The position numbers and the translations under genes were made by a program. The notes below the pieces were generated by a model that did not search any database, was not told the origin of the DNA, and saw only the letters and a list, made by a program, of their open reading frames with translations. Shown one piece after another: positions 29,991 to 38,018 of a DNA stretch of 64,000 bases. Source of the DNA: Sphingomonas sp. JC676 (GTDB lineage Bacteria > Pseudomonadota > Alphaproteobacteria > Sphingomonadales > Sphingomonadaceae); assembly GCF_014489075.1 (NCBI RefSeq), contig NZ_JACTGR010000001.1, forward strand, positions 62,001 to 126,000, read 5' to 3'. Position 1 is the first letter of the stretch; each line of letters opens with the position of its first letter.

Positions 29991-30946
29991 TCCGCTTCAT
30001 TCTTTTGTCGTCCGCCTGCCTGGCGAGTAGCCCGGCTCTCGCCCAACATGCGCCTGACCGGCCCATTGTCCCTGCTGCGTCGCCACGGGCGCAGGGCAAC
30101 ACCGTCGAGCCGGCCGACAGGGAAAGGCCGGCGCCGCGATCACGCACGCCCCGGCGACAGACCGTTCGCCACGCACGCGCGCGGACACCAATTGCGCAGG
30201 TCGACAGCGCGACGCGCGCCGCGCTGCTCGAGCCGAGCAGCCATGGCTATGTGAACGCGGTGCAGGTCTATCCCTGGACCGAAGGCTCGCTGTACCGCCT
30301 TTATGCCGCGCCCGAGCTCGTAACCGATGTCGCCCTGGAGCCTGGCGAGACGCTGACGGCGATCGCTGCGGGCGACACGGTCCGCTGGACCGTGGGCGAT
30401 ACCACCAGCGGATCGGGCGCGGGGAAGCGCACCCATATCCTGGTGAAGCCATTCTCGGCCGGGCTGAAGACGAATTTGGTCGTGACGACCGACCGTCGCA
30501 GTTACCACCTCCAGCTCGAGAGCACGGCTGCGACGGCCATGGCTGCGATCTCCTGGACCTACGCTCCCGGCGCGTTGCTTGCCTTCCAACGGTCAGGCGA
30601 TGCCCAGCCGTCGACCCCGGTCGCGGCGGGGATAGCGATCGACAGGCTGCGCTTCGGCTACACCATAGACGGCGATCGACCCGATTGGCGGCCGCTTCGT
30701 GCTTTCGACGATGGCCAGCAGACATTCATCGAATTCCCGGCGACGCTGGGGCAGGGGGAGGCGCCGCCCTTGTTCGTGATCGGTGATGATGGCGCCGCCC
30801 AGCTCGTCAATTACCGCCAGCGCGGTAACTTCTACGTGGTCGACCGGCTGTTCAACGCGGCCGAGCTCCGGCTTGGCACCAAGCGCCAGCTGGTCGTGCG
30901 GATCACCCGCGAGGGCTCCGCCAAGCATAAGGGGAAGGGCGCATGA
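29987..30946 (+). CDS. trbG: TrbG, VirB9-like protein
   Basis: A 319-residue protein. A signal peptide ends near ALAQ, followed by a Pro/Arg-rich linker and the VirB9/CagX domain with VYPWTEGSLYRLYAAPE, TDVALEPGE, WTVGDTTSG and the C-terminal DRPDWRPLRAFDDGQQTFIEF. It is part of the core complex spanning periplasm and outer membrane. It overlaps trbF and trbI by 4 bp each. Confidence 0.94.
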   Translation: MIRFILLSSACLASSPALAQHAPDRPIVPAASPRAQGNTVEPADRERPAPRSRTPRRQTVRHARARTPIAQVDSATRAALLEPSSHGYVNAVQVYPWTEGSLYRLYAAPELVTDVALEPGETLTAIAAGDTVRWTVGDTTSGSGAGKRTHILVKPFSAGLKTNLVVTTDRRSYHLQLESTAATAMAAISWTYAPGALLAFQRSGDAQPSTPVAAGIAIDRLRFGYTIDGDRPDWRPLRAFDDGQQTFIEFPATLGQGEAPPLFVIGDDGAAQLVNYRQRGNFYVVDRLFNAAELRLGTKRQLVVRITREGSAKHKGKGA

Positions 30947-32202
30947 CCGAAGCTTCCTCTCAGGAAACGGGCACCGCGCCGGATCAGGCTTCGCTTCCCC
31001 CCAAAGCTGATCCGGCCGATTTCGTGCTGCGCGGTGCTCCGCGCCGGGTGGTCCGCTTCCGTCGGAGCGTGATCATGGCGGGTGCGGGCGCTGCGGCCGT
31101 GGCGGTAATCGGAATCGCGTCTCTCGCGCTTCGCCCGATTTCGGGTCCGATCATGCCGACGGACGACAAGTCCGTGGAAAGCGAAGCGCGGCGACCGCCC
31201 GAGGCATTGGCTGGCGCGCCCAGGGGTTATGGCGACGTGCCGAGGCTAGGTGCCCCGCTTCCGGGCGATCTCGGTGGGCCCATTCTCGATCGCCAGCGTG
31301 CGCTTGCCGGGCATGATACAGTCGAAGCGGAACCGGTACAGACAGTGAGTCCGCAGGCCACGGATGCGGAACGCGAGCGCCGCATCACTGAACGGCGTAC
31401 CGCCCGTCAGTCCGGCGTGATGATGCAATTGGCCGGCGGTCAGCGTACCCCGAGCGAGGCACCCGGGGCCCAGGGCGAGACGGGCACATTGGCGCCGTCG
31501 ATAGGAGCTGTGACCGGGCCATCGCCGGCCGGATCAATGCGCCTCGCGGGAAGTCAGCAGCAAAAGGAGGCATTCCTCGCCGCGCCGCAGGATGCGGTCG
31601 ACGTAAATCCGCACGAGCTTCGGTCCGCTGCTTCCCCCAACATGCTCAGCGCGGGCAGCGTCATTGCCGCCAGCCTGATCACCGGCGTGAATTCGGACCT
31701 GCCCGGATTGGTCACGGCCCAGGTGACGGAGAATATATTCGACAGCGCCACAGGACGGGCGCTTCTGGTTCCTCAGGGAAGCAGGCTGATCGGCAAGTAC
31801 GACAGCGTTGTGGCCTTCGGCCAGCAGCGTGCGCTCATCGTCTGGCAGCGCATCATGCTCCCCGACGGCAGCTCGCTGCGGATCGACAATGTCCCGGCGA
31901 CCGATGCCTCGGGCTATGCAGGCCTGCAGGACAGGGTCGATTTTCACACCTGGACGCTGCTCAAGGGCGTTGTCTTGTCGACCCTGCTCGGCGTGAGCTC
32001 CGAGCTGGCGTTCACCGGAGATGGAGATCTGGTCGAGGCGATGCGCCGATCGCCGCAGGACAATGTCTCGCGCGCCGGTGACCAGATCACCCAGCGCAAC
32101 CTCAACATCCAACCGACGATCAGGATCCGGCCCGGCGCCCAGGTGTGGTTGATCGTTCACAAGGATCTGGTGCTCGCGCCCTGGCGTGAGGGGAGCCGGT
32201 GA
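30943..32202 (+). CDS. trbI: TrbI, VirB10-like protein
   Basis: A 419-residue protein. A cytoplasmic N-terminus, one membrane helix near residue 45 (IMAGAGAAAVAVIGIASLAL), a Pro-rich periplasmic linker, then the VirB10 domain with AGSVIAASLITGVNSDLPG, TENIFDSATGRALLVPQG, then RLIGKYDS. It transmits energy from the inner to the outer membrane part of the channel. No trbH is seen before it, as in many elements of this type. Confidence 0.95.
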   Translation: MTEASSQETGTAPDQASLPPKADPADFVLRGAPRRVVRFRRSVIMAGAGAAAVAVIGIASLALRPISGPIMPTDDKSVESEARRPPEALAGAPRGYGDVPRLGAPLPGDLGGPILDRQRALAGHDTVEAEPVQTVSPQATDAERERRITERRTARQSGVMMQLAGGQRTPSEAPGAQGETGTLAPSIGAVTGPSPAGSMRLAGSQQQKEAFLAAPQDAVDVNPHELRSAASPNMLSAGSVIAASLITGVNSDLPGLVTAQVTENIFDSATGRALLVPQGSRLIGKYDSVVAFGQQRALIVWQRIMLPDGSSLRIDNVPATDASGYAGLQDRVDFHTWTLLKGVVLSTLLGVSSELAFTGDGDLVEAMRRSPQDNVSRAGDQITQRNLNIQPTIRIRPGAQVWLIVHKDLVLAPWREGSR

Positions 32203-32203
32203 A

Positions 32204-32419
32204 ATGCCTGATCTGAAGCTAGCGAAACTGCCCGATCGCACGCCGATCAAGCTGGCGATCACAGTGACTCCCGACCTGCACCAGGCTCTCTCCGAATATG
32301 CTGCGCTATATTCGGAGACCTATGGGCGCGACGAGCCGGTGGCGGAGCTGGTGCCGGCGATGCTCGGCGCATTCCTTGACAGCGATCGCGAGTTCGCCAA
32401 GCGAAGGAGGACGTCGTGA
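32204..32419 (+). CDS. DUF2274 protein
   Basis: A 71-residue protein (MPDLKLAKLPDRTPIKLAIT, VTPDLHQALSEYAALY). DUF2274 proteins follow trbI in many alphaproteobacterial elements; the fold looks ribbon-helix-helix-like. Function unknown. The start is one base after the trbI stop region, with GGGGAG upstream, and its stop overlaps the next start. Confidence 0.88.
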   Translation: MPDLKLAKLPDRTPIKLAITVTPDLHQALSEYAALYSETYGRDEPVAELVPAMLGAFLDSDREFAKRRRTS

Positions 32420-32637
32420 TGTTGTCCTCCCATCACGAGGCGGGGGGCTCGGTATTCGGTGCAACTTCGCCGATATGCATCAGGCTGAACACCGCGATAG
32501 AACTGCTCGGCATCGGCAAGACGAAGATGTACGAATTGATCGCCGCCGGCGAAATCGAAGCGATCAAGGTTGGCCGCGCAACGCTCGTGCTTCGGGAAAC
32601 CCTCGAAGCCTATATCGCGCGTGCACCTCGCTTATAG
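32419..32637 (+). CDS. Excisionase-type helix-turn-helix protein
   Basis: 72 residues from ATG 32419, GGAGG 8 nt upstream; GTG 32416 would add one residue. RLNTAIELLGIGKTKMYELI, AAGEIEAIKVGRATLV is the winged-helix pattern of MerR-like excisionase family proteins. In integrative elements such proteins direct excision by the integrase or repress promoters. With an integrase gene about 2 kb away, a role as recombination directionality factor is plausible but inferred. Confidence 0.85.
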   Translation: MLSSHHEAGGSVFGATSPICIRLNTAIELLGIGKTKMYELIAAGEIEAIKVGRATLVLRETLEAYIARAPRL

Positions 32638-32740
32638 TCGGGGAGACCGTTCGAAATGGCTGAAGGCGTCCGCGCTCAGTAGAGATTCAGTTCACCAATG
32701 ACGCAATGCCCGCGCGGGAGAGTGCTTCACAGCCGACGCC

Positions 32741-32932
32741 TCAGCGCCAGCCCAGGGCCGGCGCAACGTGTAAGAGGATGCTCTCCAGCACACGCGCATT
32801 GTACTCGACGCCCAGTTGATTGGGGACCGTCAACAGCAGCGTGTCGGCCTCAGCGATCGCCTCGTCGGCGCGCAATTCCTCGCTCAGCCGGTCCGGCTCC
32901 GCGGCGTAGGATCGCCCGAACACGGCGCGCAT
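32741..32932 (-). pseudogene. C-terminal fragment of a luciferase-like flavin monooxygenase
   Basis: The 63 residues end AEADTLLLTVPNQLGVEYNAR, VLESILLHVAPALGWR, the characteristic tail of LLM-class flavin oxidoreductases as I remember them. The frame continues open upstream to about 33020 but without recognisable family sequence, so roughly the first 80-85% of the gene is gone. It lies between the conjugation operon and cargo genes. Flanking bases 32638-32740 hold nothing recognisable. Confidence 0.55.
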
Positions 32933-33061
32933 ATTATCGATGACGCCGACCTGATCGCTGCTATCGACCAGACACGACTCAATTCCGGTCGGACATCCGG
33001 AACCGGACCGAAGCTGATGCAGTTTCGATACCGAGCCCAGACCCTACCGATGGAGAAGAGC

Positions 33062-33337
33062 ATGCCTGCGCAGCAACTGGAAATCGACAATTCGACCGTC
33101 TTCGACAATGTGGACGAGCGCCAGGTCGAATTCGATGGCGAGGTCGATGGCGAGGAATATCAGTTCGCAGTGCAGTATAGCGTTCTCACGGCGCTCACGG
33201 GCGACCAGCCTGACGGCGACGCGGAAAGCAGCTTCCGCCAGCATATCGACACGATCCGCGACGCGGGGCTCGCCGCGCTGTCCAACGGTCCGGATCGGCC
33301 GACCATCGTAATCAGCGAGAGCGACCTCGATCGATAG
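33062..33337 (+). CDS. DUF1488 protein
   Basis: 91 residues from ATG 33062; the preceding GGAGAAGAG serves as ribosome site. VEFDGEVDGEEYQFAVQYSVL and the ending PTIVISESDLDR fit DUF1488, a small family common on alphaproteobacterial replicons and of unknown role. The upstream element GGAAC-N17-AGTT (32999-33024) is one base from the stress promoter consensus. It is probably cotranscribed with the gene 9 bp downstream. Confidence 0.75.
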   Translation: MPAQQLEIDNSTVFDNVDERQVEFDGEVDGEEYQFAVQYSVLTALTGDQPDGDAESSFRQHIDTIRDAGLAALSNGPDRPTIVISESDLDR

Positions 33338-33346
33338 GGAACCGAT

Positions 33347-33616
33347 ATGACCGAAGCAAGCTGGGGCGACGCCGCCGCGAGTCGGCCAATCGACTGGACG
33401 ATGAGCGCGGCACTCGAAAACGTCGTGAGGGGCGGTGACGATATCGCCGAAGTGACGAACCTGCACGAAGCGGTCCAGGCCTGGCGTGAGTTGGATCCCG
33501 AGCATCGCGCCCGGGCGATCCTCATTCTCGATCATCCGGTTCGGATCGACGGAGCCCTGGCCAACCGCTTCGAAGGCGAGGGCATCGGAATACTCGTCGA
33601 GCGACTGCCGGGCTAG
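33347..33616 (+). CDS. Hypothetical cargo protein
   Basis: An 89-residue, acidic, soluble protein: HEAVQAWRELDPEHRARAILI, LDHPVRIDGALANRFEG. It starts 9 bp after the DUF1488 stop. Sphingomonad elements often carry a protein of this composition beside DUF1488, but I cannot name a family. No motif, signal or membrane segment. Confidence 0.6.
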   Translation: MTEASWGDAAASRPIDWTMSAALENVVRGGDDIAEVTNLHEAVQAWRELDPEHRARAILILDHPVRIDGALANRFEGEGIGILVERLPG

Positions 33617-33662
33617 CCGGCAGAGCGGTCTTGCCGTCTTAACTGGCCGGTGAGGCAGCTGG

Positions 33663-33998
33663 TCAGCGTTGCTTCTTGGTGATGGTCGCCGTGAAGTCCG
33701 GGTCTTTCTTCGCGACCCAGTCGACAAATTTTCGGACGTTTGGATTTTCGAGAAGGCCCGCCACGTTCATTCCGTGACGCTGCAATTCCGAGTTGGCGAA
33801 ATTCGCAGTCAACGTTTGTTGGCAGATGGAGTGCATGGGCACGACGTCGCGCCCACCGCGGCTTTTTGGCACGGGATGGTGCCAGATAATGGTCTTCCCG
33901 GTAGGGCGGCCACACAGCCAGCATGCCACCACTGCGGGAGCTTCCTCCCCGTGATTCGCATCAGGGTACGGAGCGTGTTTCGAATGCTTGCGGGCCAT
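33663..33998 (-). CDS. Small HNH-endonuclease-like protein
   Basis: A 111-residue protein. CWLCGRPTG, then IIWHHPVPKSRGGRDVVPMHSICQQ form a CxxC-HH-...-HxxC zinc and active-site pattern as in HNH nucleases; the catalytic pair would be the His of WHH and the later His. The C-terminal part is helical (NPNVRKFVDWVAKKDPDF). It could be a homing, restriction or phage-type nuclease. It stands alone on the minus strand with no good ribosome site and no methylase partner. Confidence 0.75.
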   Translation of the reverse strand: MARKHSKHAPYPDANHGEEAPAVVACWLCGRPTGKTIIWHHPVPKSRGGRDVVPMHSICQQTLTANFANSELQRHGMNVAGLLENPNVRKFVDWVAKKDPDFTATITKKQR

Positions 33999-34286
33999 AC
34001 GTCGATCTGAATACCAAGAGTGCGCTGCTCACCTACATTGCGCGCCAAGCATTACCAACATCCGCGAGTCGCTGGAAAACAGCCCGATACGAAAGCGCCC
34101 GGCCGGCGGGGAAGCCGGGCGGGGCGCGTAACGAATTCTGGGACGGCGAAAGGGGGGAAGTCCCGCCTCGAGTAATCAACCGGGCCCCCGCGATCACATT
34201 GCTTCCGCGATTGCATGTTCGCGCCACTAGCGTAGAGAACGTACCGGGAACATTCTTTTGCCCGCAAGTCGAACGAGGTGCAGTCG
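33999..34286. other. Divergent intergenic region
   Basis: No gene is seen in these 288 bp between the HNH gene and the YozE-like gene. A GCCCGGC/GCCGGGC hairpin lies at 34097-34120. Promoters for both flanking genes are expected here but no consensus was found. Confidence 0.4.
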
Positions 34287-34520
34287 ATGATCGACCAAAT
34301 GGATACCGATGCCGTGGGCCTGTCGTTCGGGCGATGGCTTTTGGCCCAGCGCGAACGCGGCGACTGGATAGACGGTATCGCCGAGGCCGCGCGTGCCGAC
34401 CGCACATTTCCGAAGGATGGCGATCCCGAGGCGGTGCGGGCGCATTTGCGGAAGCAGCAGGCCGACGGCGACGTGTTTCAGGCGATCGATGACGCCGAGG
34501 GTGACTGGCAGAACGCCTGA
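34287..34520 (+). CDS. YozE-like SAM-fold small protein
   Basis: 77 residues from ATG 34287, with GAGGTG 6 nt upstream. LSFGRWLLAQRERGDWIDGIAEAA, shown here in parts, matches the start of the YozE_SAM_like family: SFGRWLLAQ, then RGDWIDGIAEAARADRTFP. Function unknown; such proteins are common cargo on mobile elements. The gene ends 32 bp before the integrase stop (convergent). Confidence 0.75.
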   Translation: MIDQMDTDAVGLSFGRWLLAQRERGDWIDGIAEAARADRTFPKDGDPEAVRAHLRKQQADGDVFQAIDDAEGDWQNA

Positions 34521-34552
34521 GGCTGTCAGGAGATTCGGCAGGTTAGCGGAGT

Positions 34553-35743
34553 TTAGGCGCTGTTTCCTTCCGATGCTTCTTCCTTCCAAGCCGGTCCGTT
34601 AAGGAAGTCCGCCCAGAGGTTCATAAGCGCGCGCCGCTTCTCGAAGAAGTCGGTCCTTCGATAAGCCGCTTCCACTGGGTCTGGAATCTTGTGAGCCAAC
34701 GCCTTGTCGGCGACCTCCTTCGGGAAGTCGGTCTTCTCGGCAGCCCAGTCGGTGAAGGTGCTGCGGAAGCCGTGCACGGTGAAGCGTTCCACGCCGGAGC
34801 TGCGGAGCACCTTCGAGATCGTCATGTCGGTCAGCGCCCGCTCCCCATCGTTGGTGAAGACGAAGCCGGTATTGGACGTGCGACGCCGAAAGCGGCGTTT
34901 CAGGATCTCTATCGCCTGTAGACTGAGAGGCACCTGATGCGGCTCTCGAGCCTTCATTCGCTCAGCCGGGATCGACCAGACCATCTTCTCGATGTCGATT
35001 TCACCCCAGGTGGCACCGCGCGCTTCGCCCGATCGTACTGCCGTGAGCATGACGAAGCGGAGCGCGTCGCGGCCGGCGGTTGCCTCCTCTTCCGAAAGCC
35101 TTTGGGCAAGCGCAGGCGCCTCCGCGTAAGGCATGGCGGCGAAATGGTTCGCCCGATCCGTATGTTTGGGCAGGCCTTTTCGGACGAGGCGAAGATTGAC
35201 CTCGGCCGGGATCCAGCCCTTCAGGTGGGCAAAGTCGAGCACTGCCTGGGTACGCTGGAGGATCTTTCGAGCGGTATCGGGGATCTTGAGCCAGATAGGC
35301 GCTAGGGCGTCGCGGATCGCCGCGGTGTCGATTTCATCGATAGGCTTCGGGCCGATTAGCGGGAAGATGTTTGTCTCGAACCCTGCGAGCCAGCTCTTCT
35401 TTCGCTTGTCCCTCCAGCCATCTTTCAGCGCGTTGTAGCAATCGCGCGCGGCCTGCTCGAAAGTCGGAACTCGCCTCTTTGGAGGCTCCCGTCGCACGGA
35501 CTTCAGAAGCGGGGCGGGCTCCTCACCTCGTTTGATCTTACGACGCAGCGCATGGGCTGTTTCGCGCGCTTCCTCGAGGCTCACGTCGTAGACTGACCCC
35601 AATCCGAATTCCCGGCGACGACCATCATACTGCACACGGAGGAGCCAAAACTTCGAGCCCGTGGGCCGTACGAGCAGATAGAGTCCGCGATGATCGCAGT
35701 ACTTGCCGGGCTTGGCATGCTTCACTTTGAAGACGGTCAACAT
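34553..35743 (-). CDS. P4-type tyrosine integrase
   Basis: 396 residues from ATG 35743; a TTG nine codons upstream is possible. The N-terminal DUF4102-like arm-binding domain (KPGKYCDHRGLYLLVRP, FWLLRVQYDGRRREFGLG) is followed by a SAM-like core-binding domain and the catalytic domain with Arg in TAVRSGEARG, HGFRST, His in LAHKI and the nucleophile Tyr in AAYRRTDFF. All catalytic residues are present. Such integrases usually recombine at tRNA or tmRNA 3' ends. The gene's 5' end faces the candidate att site 170 bp away. Confidence 0.94.
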   Translation of the reverse strand: MLTVFKVKHAKPGKYCDHRGLYLLVRPTGSKFWLLRVQYDGRRREFGLGSVYDVSLEEARETAHALRRKIKRGEEPAPLLKSVRREPPKRRVPTFEQAARDCYNALKDGWRDKRKKSWLAGFETNIFPLIGPKPIDEIDTAAIRDALAPIWLKIPDTARKILQRTQAVLDFAHLKGWIPAEVNLRLVRKGLPKHTDRANHFAAMPYAEAPALAQRLSEEEATAGRDALRFVMLTAVRSGEARGATWGEIDIEKMVWSIPAERMKAREPHQVPLSLQAIEILKRRFRRRTSNTGFVFTNDGERALTDMTISKVLRSSGVERFTVHGFRSTFTDWAAEKTDFPKEVADKALAHKIPDPVEAAYRRTDFFEKRRALMNLWADFLNGPAWKEEASEGNSA

Positions 35744-35822
35744 GGCGATGGTGGATCCTTTGGGAACCAAACTTGAGCACCCCTACCGTCCCACCATTGT
35801 GACACGATTTTGGGCGATCATT

Positions 35823-35902
35823 GGCGAACACCCAAGATCATAAGTGATAAGCAAGTATCTGTAAAGATTCACAAAAACGAACACTGGCGAACGCAGGCGA
35901 AC
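35823..35902 (+). repeat. Three GGCGAAC direct repeats between integrase and att candidate
   Basis: Copies at 35823-35829, 35886-35892 and 35896-35902, in an AT-rich stretch, the last two 10 bp apart. Their position fits arm-type integrase-binding sites. They are short, so the role is inference. Confidence 0.45.
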
Positions 35903-35915
35903 GTGCGAATTAAGG

Positions 35916-35930
35916 CCCTCGGCTCCACCA
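35916..35930 (+). other. Candidate attachment site: tRNA/tmRNA-like 3' end
   Basis: CCCTCGGCTCCACCA looks like the 3' end of a tRNA or tmRNA acceptor stem with discriminator A and CCA. No tRNA body precedes it: the 100 bp upstream cannot form T, anticodon or D arms. This is what remains at the far end of an element integrated into such a gene, or at the junction next to the integrase. The second copy was not found in the window. The rest of 35744-36201 holds no gene. Confidence 0.55.
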
Positions 35931-36201
35931 TTTTCCCCCGTGAATCATAAAATGCTTGGATAAGCTTCCCCGGCGGGGGAGCTGCGCCGACATTTTTTCC
36001 AGCGCTTTAGTGCTGCTTTTCCCGAGCGGATTTGCCTACGGCCTGGCGGGCTTTGAACCCCGTCACCGGTCGACGACACTTACGACGGTCGGCGCGATCG
36101 GATGCCGGCCCAGGTCGCGGGTGCCGTCGGTGCCTGTTCGCGCCCGTTGCTTGACTGGCCTCCGATCGCGACGGCGCACCATCGAAGGGAATGAGCCGCA
36201 C

Positions 36202-36573
36202 ATGCTGGATTCACGAAAAACCAATCTGTCTCGCCGCGGCCTGCTGCGGATCTCGGGCGCTGCGGCGCTACTGACATTCGCCCTGGCCACCACTGCGACC
36301 GCACGCTCACCGGCACCGCCGCAGAAATACACGGTGGTGATGGGGAGCATGAGCTTCGGCAAGCTCCCCAGTGGCTTGAAGGTCGGCGACACGATCACCT
36401 GGGTCAATCGCGACACCGTGCCCCACACCGCCACTGCCCGCGACAAGAGCTTCGACGTTCGGGTCCAGCAGGGTCAGAGCGTCAGCATGGTAGTGAAGAA
36501 GGCGGGAAGCATCGCTTTCTATTGCATCTACCATCCCGGGATGCGCGGCACCCTGACTGTCGCTGCGCAATAA
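36202..36573 (+). CDS. Amicyanin/plastocyanin-like copper protein
   Basis: A 123-residue protein. The N-terminus has a Tat-like motif SRRGLLRISGAAALL and an Ala-rich signal, giving a periplasmic domain of about 90 residues. Type-1 copper ligands are His75 (PHTAT), Cys108, His111 and Met114 in FYCIYHPGM; the short Cys-loop is amicyanin-like. It probably carries single electrons for an unknown partner. The gene is alone on the chromosome side of the att candidate and converges with the porin-type gene. Confidence 0.88.
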   Translation: MLDSRKTNLSRRGLLRISGAAALLTFALATTATARSPAPPQKYTVVMGSMSFGKLPSGLKVGDTITWVNRDTVPHTATARDKSFDVRVQQGQSVSMVVKKAGSIAFYCIYHPGMRGTLTVAAQ

Positions 36574-36579
36574 AGGAGA

Positions 36580-36610
36580 GCCGCCGCGCCCGTCCCCGGG
36601 GCGCGACGGC
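36580..36610. terminator. Bidirectional terminator hairpin between convergent genes
   Basis: A 12-bp stem with one mismatch (36580-36591 against 36599-36610, GCCGCCGCGCCC / GGGCGCGACGGC) and a 7-nt loop, followed by ATTT on the plus strand. It lies 6 bp after the cupredoxin stop and 11 bp before the porin stop, so it can serve both. Confidence 0.6.
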
Positions 36611-36620
36611 ATTTCCGTGA

Positions 36621-38018
36621 TCAGATCCGAAGGCGGGCCGAAGCCTGGATCACCGTCTGAGTCTCATCGTCCGGCAAGCCGAGCCGGGCGCGCGTGCCGC
36701 GCTGGCTGTTCACGCGCAGCACTTCCAGGAAGCCGGTCAGATTGTTGGTGAACGACCAGCGCCCGGCCGCCGTGAGCGCCCAGCCATCCTGCTTCTCTTG
36801 GTCATGGTCCATCTCGCTGCCACGCTCGCGCGTGTTGAAGAACTCGGCACGGCCGCTGATCTCGCCCTTCCCGATCTCGTGCGCGACGAGCAGATAGGCG
36901 GAGCGATACATCGTATCAACCCAGTAGACGCCATTGTCCTTGAAGCCCATTTGCGTGGTGCCATACATTCCCTGCGCGAGGATGCGGGTCCCCTGCACGG
37001 GCTCGAAAGTCAGGCCCAGATTGGCGAAGCGCGTCCGCCAGCCCCATTGCAGGTTCGGCGTGAACGCCTCGGGATTGCCGCGATTGTCGTAATAGAAGGC
37101 GTTGATCGTGAAGGGCGCCGGCGGCCGCCACTCGATCCGTCCATAGAAGCCAGGGCGGTTGTCGAGCTCGATCGTCGATCGCGTCACATCCTCCTGGGCG
37201 CCGGTCATAAATTGGTTGCGCGGCGGCAGCTTGAAGCGGCCGAACATCGTCGCCTTCATATCGTGCAGCGCCCAGCCGCGGAACGAAAGCAACGTCCCCG
37301 ACGTGTCGTTGAAACCGAACACACCCGCGGTCGCCGAGATATCGTGATTGCCGAGGCTCGCCGTTAGCGTCGCCTCGGCGCCGACCACCTTGGTCTCCTC
37401 GCCCACCCAGCTGTTGATGGCCGAGGGCGTGATCGTGTGCACCGTGCTCCAGGCGCCACCGGTCGCATGCTCGAGCGAGATCTCGGGCCAGTAGAGCCCG
37501 GCCTTGGCCGAAATGCTCACCTTGCCCGAGCGCGGCGGCAGGAAGGTAACAAACGATTCGATGACGTCGACGGCGTTCTCCTGATCGCGCTGCCATGCCA
37601 CCGAGACGTTGCCGGAGAGCGAGCTGGTGAAGTGGGGCGTCCAGATCAGGTCGGCTTCGATCGGGAGCGGCTCGACGCGGAAATCGCCATTCTTCGCGCC
37701 GGAGAAGCGCGTGATGCTTGTTCCGCCGTCGGAGAAGCGCTTGTGCCCGTCGGCGGCCACCAGCCGGCCGTCGAGCAGGATCGAGAGCGTGCGGCCCGAA
37801 ATTATGTCCGTGGTCGGCGGTGGTGGGGTGTCGGCGGGCACCTCTTCCTGCGCTGGTTCGGAGGCCGCGGTCGCGTCGGGTACCGGCACCGATTGAGGCG
37901 CGGGCGTAGGTGTGGGTGCGGGCACGGGTGCGGGCGCCGTCTCGGCCTGAGCCCAGGCCGTGCCTGTCCCCGCCAGCAACAACGCGGCGAGAATGGAAAT
38001 CTTGGGAGCAAGAGTCAT
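36621..38018 (-). CDS. Outer-membrane beta-barrel (porin-like) protein
   Basis: 465 residues from ATG 38018, which overlaps the amidohydrolase stop (ATGA). A signal peptide ends near AWAQ. A Pro-rich linker (PAPVPAPTPTPAP) precedes about 380 residues of alternating amphipathic strands ending SARLRI. ISGRTLSILLDGRLVAADG and WALHDMKATMFGRFKLPPR show no named family, though the build is that of a specific porin or OprB-like barrel. As the last gene of the radical SAM operon it might release or admit the pathway's compound; this is inference. Confidence 0.7.
   Translation of the reverse strand: MTLAPKISILAALLLAGTGTAWAQAETAPAPVPAPTPTPAPQSVPVPDATAASEPAQEEVPADTPPPPTTDIISGRTLSILLDGRLVAADGHKRFSDGGTSITRFSGAKNGDFRVEPLPIEADLIWTPHFTSSLSGNVSVAWQRDQENAVDVIESFVTFLPPRSGKVSISAKAGLYWPEISLEHATGGAWSTVHTITPSAINSWVGEETKVVGAEATLTASLGNHDISATAGVFGFNDTSGTLLSFRGWALHDMKATMFGRFKLPPRNQFMTGAQEDVTRSTIELDNRPGFYGRIEWRPPAPFTINAFYYDNRGNPEAFTPNLQWGWRTRFANLGLTFEPVQGTRILAQGMYGTTQMGFKDNGVYWVDTMYRSAYLLVAHEIGKGEISGRAEFFNTRERGSEMDHDQEKQDGWALTAAGRWSFTNNLTGFLEVLRVNSQRGTRARLGLPDDETQTVIQASARLRI

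Noticed and set aside
35821..35930. Possible complete tRNA gene at the att candidate
   Set aside because: Only a 3' acceptor-like stretch with CCA is present; no T-loop, anticodon or D-arm can be folded upstream.
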